Origin: an uncultured Bacilli bacterium
GTDB lineage: Bacteria; Bacillota_I; Bacilli_A; RF39; UBA660
Reading direction: 5' to 3'
NCBI GenBank assembly: GCA_910586425.1
Contig: CAJUHL010000006.1
Location: forward strand, 1 to 56,336
DNA length: 56,336 bases
Shown one piece after another: positions 54,036 through 56,336 of this stretch (positions are counted from its first letter, which is position 1; each line of letters begins with the position of its first letter). The position numbers and the translations under genes are program-made. Below the pieces are notes generated by a model. It saw only the letters and a list, made by a program, of their open reading frames with translations, was not told the DNA's origin and did no database searches.

Positions 54036-54539
54036 ATGTCATGTAATTATAAAGAAGAATACTATCAAATTGTTCGACAAATATTAAGTCATGACGAATT
54101 TCAAAAAAGGAAAACATATAAACACCATGGGGATATCACAGTTTATGAACATTCGTTAAAAGTATCAAAACTTGCTTACATAATCGCACGTAGATTACAT
54201 AAGGACTATAAAAGTGCTGCGATTGGTGGATTACTTCATGATTTTTATGACAAGCCATGGCAAGAAGATACTGAAAAAAAGCCATTTTTTCAAAAACATG
54301 GATTTGTTCATGCCAAACAAGCAATGATCAATGCAAATAAATATTTCCCAGAATTAATGAATGAAAAAATAAACAATATTATTATAAGACATATGTTTCC
54401 ATTAAATAAAATTCCACCAAAATATATAGAAAGTTGGATTGTATCATTTGCGGATAAATATGTTTCATTTGAAGTATTTTTACAACCAACAAAAATACCA
54501 TTGTTATTTGGTTTTCATAAAAAGGCAAAAGGAGAGTAG
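54036..54539 (+). CDS. HD-domain protein (putative metal-dependent phosphohydrolase)
   Basis: It is 167 aa. HD-superfamily residues are visible: His in VYEHSLKVSKLAY (about 35-47), HD in GGLLHDFYD (about 66-74), then His/Asp in FADKYVS. The substrate is unknown; HD proteins act on nucleotides, phosphoesters or second messengers. ATG at 54036 (MSCNYKEE) has GAGG upstream; an earlier ATG five codons upstream is too near its own site. It sits between jag and mnmE, a spot usually without a gene, and ends one base before mnmE. Confidence 0.75.
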   Translation: MSCNYKEEYYQIVRQILSHDEFQKRKTYKHHGDITVYEHSLKVSKLAYIIARRLHKDYKSAAIGGLLHDFYDKPWQEDTEKKPFFQKHGFVHAKQAMINANKYFPELMNEKINNIIIRHMFPLNKIPPKYIESWIVSFADKYVSFEVFLQPTKIPLLFGFHKKAKGE

Positions 54540-54540
54540 T

Positions 54541-55899
54541 ATGGAAGATACAATTGCAGCCATCGCAACTGCTTCTGGAGTAGGAGCAATATCTATTATA
54601 AGAGTCAGTGGTGAAGAAGCTGTATCAAAAATAAATGCAATATTTAAAGGAACTGATTTAGAAAAAGTAAAAACACATACCATTCATTATGGTCATATTA
54701 TTGAAAATAATCAGCCCATCGATGAAGTATTAGTAAGTGTTATGAAAAAACCAAAAACTTTCACAATGGAAGATGTAGTCGAAATCAATTGTCATGGTGG
54801 ATTGGCAACTACAAAAAAGGTGTTAGAAGTTATTTTAAAAAATGGTGTTCGATTAGCCGAACCAGGTGAATTTACAAAAAGAGCCTTTTTGAATGGTAGA
54901 ATTGATTTATTAGAAGCAGAAAGTGTGATGGATGTAATATCTTCCAAAACAGAGAATATGCGAAAAATGGCGATGAATCAATTGACAGGAAAAGTATCTA
55001 CTCTTATTCATAATTTAAGACAAAAAATCATAGAAGTTTTAGCACATATAGAAGTGAATATTGATTATCCAGAATATGAAGATATCGAAGAAATGACCAT
55101 TGAAATGATGAAACCGAATATCCAAGAAGTGGAGCGGGAAATTCAAACAATATTAAAAGAAAGCGAAAATGGAAAACGCTTAAAAGAAGGAATTCAAACA
55201 TCTATTATTGGAAGACCCAATGTAGGAAAAAGTAGTCTATTGAATACATTATTAGAAGAAGAAAAAGCAATTGTCACAGAAATTGAAGGAACTACAAGAG
55301 ATACAGTTGAAGGAACGATTGCTATAGATGGAATTTTACTTCATGTAATCGATACCGCAGGTATTAGAGAAACAGAAGACATTGTTGAAAAAATTGGTGT
55401 AGAAAAAAGTAGAAAATTAATAGAAGATTCTGAACTTGTATTGTATGTAATCAACCAAAACCAATCTTTGAATCAAGAAGATATTGAAATTATCAATCAA
55501 TTGAAATCTAAAAATCATATTTTAATTATAAATAAAATTGATTTGCCATCTGTCATTCAATTAAATGAAATAGAAAAAGATCATCCGATAGTATATATGA
55601 GTACTCTTCAAAATAAAGGGGTAGAAATGTTAAAAGAAAAAATCAAGGAAATATTTCACCTAAATGAATTAGAAAGTCAAGATTTTACTTATTTTACCAA
55701 TGCAAGAAGTATCGCCATTCTAAAAAATGCTTTGGAAAGTATTCAAGAAATTAAAAAGGGAATTGAACAAAACCAACCAATTGATATGTTAGAAATTGAT
55801 TTAAAAGAGGTATGGAATTTACTTGGTGAAATTATAGGCGAAACCTATCAGGATGAATTAGTTGATCAACTATTCAGTCAATTTTGCCTTGGGAAATAA
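54541..55899 (+). CDS. mnmE: tRNA modification GTPase MnmE
   Basis: With MnmG it makes the 5-carboxymethylaminomethyl group on U34 of several tRNAs. It is 452 aa. The N-terminal folate-binding domain starts MEDTIAAIATASGVGAISII. The G domain has GRPNVGKSSLL and DTAGIRETED; the end FCLGK is the conserved catalytic-Cys motif. ATG at 54541 with GGAGAG; the longer frame upstream overlaps the HD gene and is rejected. mnmG lies outside this window. Confidence 0.97.
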   Translation: MEDTIAAIATASGVGAISIIRVSGEEAVSKINAIFKGTDLEKVKTHTIHYGHIIENNQPIDEVLVSVMKKPKTFTMEDVVEINCHGGLATTKKVLEVILKNGVRLAEPGEFTKRAFLNGRIDLLEAESVMDVISSKTENMRKMAMNQLTGKVSTLIHNLRQKIIEVLAHIEVNIDYPEYEDIEEMTIEMMKPNIQEVEREIQTILKESENGKRLKEGIQTSIIGRPNVGKSSLLNTLLEEEKAIVTEIEGTTRDTVEGTIAIDGILLHVIDTAGIRETEDIVEKIGVEKSRKLIEDSELVLYVINQNQSLNQEDIEIINQLKSKNHILIINKIDLPSVIQLNEIEKDHPIVYMSTLQNKGVEMLKEKIKEIFHLNELESQDFTYFTNARSIAILKNALESIQEIKKGIEQNQPIDMLEIDLKEVWNLLGEIIGETYQDELVDQLFSQFCLGK

Positions 55900-55902
55900 A
55901 TA

Positions 55903-55924
55903 AAAAACGAAATTATTCGTTTTT
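55903..55924 (+). terminator. Terminator after mnmE
   Basis: Stem AAAAACGAA (55903-55911) with TTCGTTTTT (55916-55924), directly after the mnmE stop. Confidence 0.75.
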
Positions 55925-56086
55925 CAGGCTGTTGACAAATGTGTTCAATGGTCATTTCATAGGCAAATAAATTTGATACAATAAATATGCGAGTGATAAT
56001 CTATTTTCAACAAATAAATTGTCATAACTCGCTTTTTATATGCAAAAATGGTAAAATAAAGATGTTGAGAATAGGAGTGAAGTAAT

Positions 56087-56336
56087 ATGGCAATGACAAA
56101 ACAGGAATATAAAAAAGATTGTATAATATTAAGTACATAAGAATAATTAGTACCCACAGATTACTTGGTAAGAAAATTAGATAACTGTATCGATTTCAAA
56201 TTTATAGAAGAATTAGTGAGTGGTTTATACAGTGAATCAGGAATCCCAAGCGTTCCCCCAGAGTACTATTTAAATTGATAATTATCCATATAATATTTGG
56301 AATAAACTCAATGAGAAAAACATGTGAAGAGTGTAA
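56087..56336 (+). pseudogene. Decayed IS1182-family transposase, N-terminal part (runs off window)
   Basis: Frame from the ATG at 56087 reads MAMTKQEYKKDC, then two in-frame TAA stops, then VPTDYLVRKLDNCIDFKFIE, ELVSGLYSESGIPSVPPEYY, and further stops. A frame change then gives IIFGINSMRKTCEEC. This follows the N-terminal pattern of IS1182-type transposases (VPxDHLxRKIDxxIDFxFI ... LYSExGRPSIDP ... YLFGIRSMRQ). At least two stops and one frameshift show it is dead. The sequence CAGGCTGTTGACAAA (55925-55939) could be the element's left end; that is a guess. Confidence 0.75.

Noticed and set aside
55957..56157. Minus-strand open frame at the right edge
   Set aside because: Antisense to the transposase relic and its leader, low-complexity hydrophobic, no ribosome binding site.

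Overview
The window is AT-rich DNA from a Bacillota (Bacilli/Erysipelotrichia-like, possibly RF39-like) chromosome, spanning the replication origin. Reasons: gene order closely follows the Bacillus subtilis origin region (rpmH-rnpA-yidC-jag-mnmE on one side; dnaA-dnaN-recF-gyrB-gyrA, tadA-dnaX-ybaB-recR-bofA-holB-ricT, pth-mfd-spoVT, tilS-ftsH and parA-parB on the other). Bacilli-type regulators are present (ComK-like, SpoVT, BofA, T-box). TGA is used as a stop codon (for example ispD and holB), so this is the standard bacterial code, not the Mycoplasma code.

Layout. 1-5947: the S10 ribosomal protein operon on the minus strand, with its promoter and a long structured leader; rplX is cut by the window edge. 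6.1-9.9 kb: an accessory patch with a nucleotidyltransferase, a decayed ORF6N/RhuM-type relic, an SDR dehydrogenase, and an IspD-like/LicD/small-membrane-protein operon. 9.9-18 kb: rpsF-ssb-rpsR with an S6:S18-type leader, membrane proteins, ychF, an AbgT-type transporter, DUF951, parB and parA, then a lone XRE regulator. 18-29 kb: a DUF2441 protein, ftsH, tilS, ung, an amino-acid symporter, an orphan plus-strand gene, rsmA, tatD, and metG behind a methionine T-box. 29-41 kb: spoVT, a CBS-type pyrophosphatase, mfd, pth, rsmI, trmN6, ricT, holB, bofA, recR, ybaB and dnaX. 41.4-42.6 kb: five parS sites in two related intergenic cassettes that flank the SRP RNA gene and tadA. 42.6-51.5 kb: gyrA, gyrB, recF, a comK-like gene, dnaN and dnaA. 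51.5-51.8 kb: oriC with DnaA boxes. 51.8-56 kb, plus strand: rpmH, rnpA, yidC, jag, an HD-domain protein and mnmE, then a decayed IS1182-type transposase start at the right edge.

How it works together. Transcription diverges from oriC, and nearly all genes are co-oriented with replication. Only four genes left of oriC run against it: the SDR, the XRE regulator, the orphan at 24604 and the pyrophosphatase. DnaA/oriC start replication. ParA/ParB with the parS cluster, 9-10 kb from the origin, would segregate the origins. DnaN, DnaX and HolB are replisome parts, and GyrAB, RecF, RecR, Mfd, Ung and SSB handle topology and repair. Most other genes serve translation.

The window is mostly well-known housekeeping. 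I found no clear new multi-gene system. The points most worth a second look are: a short ComK homologue between dnaN and recF that stops before the region holding the MecA degradation tag; the duplicated parS cassettes around ffs-tadA; a Rho_N/SAP-like tail on FtsH; a long acidic tail on ribosomal protein L3; an atypical SSB C-terminus; the structured S10 leader; and the orphan gene at 24604.
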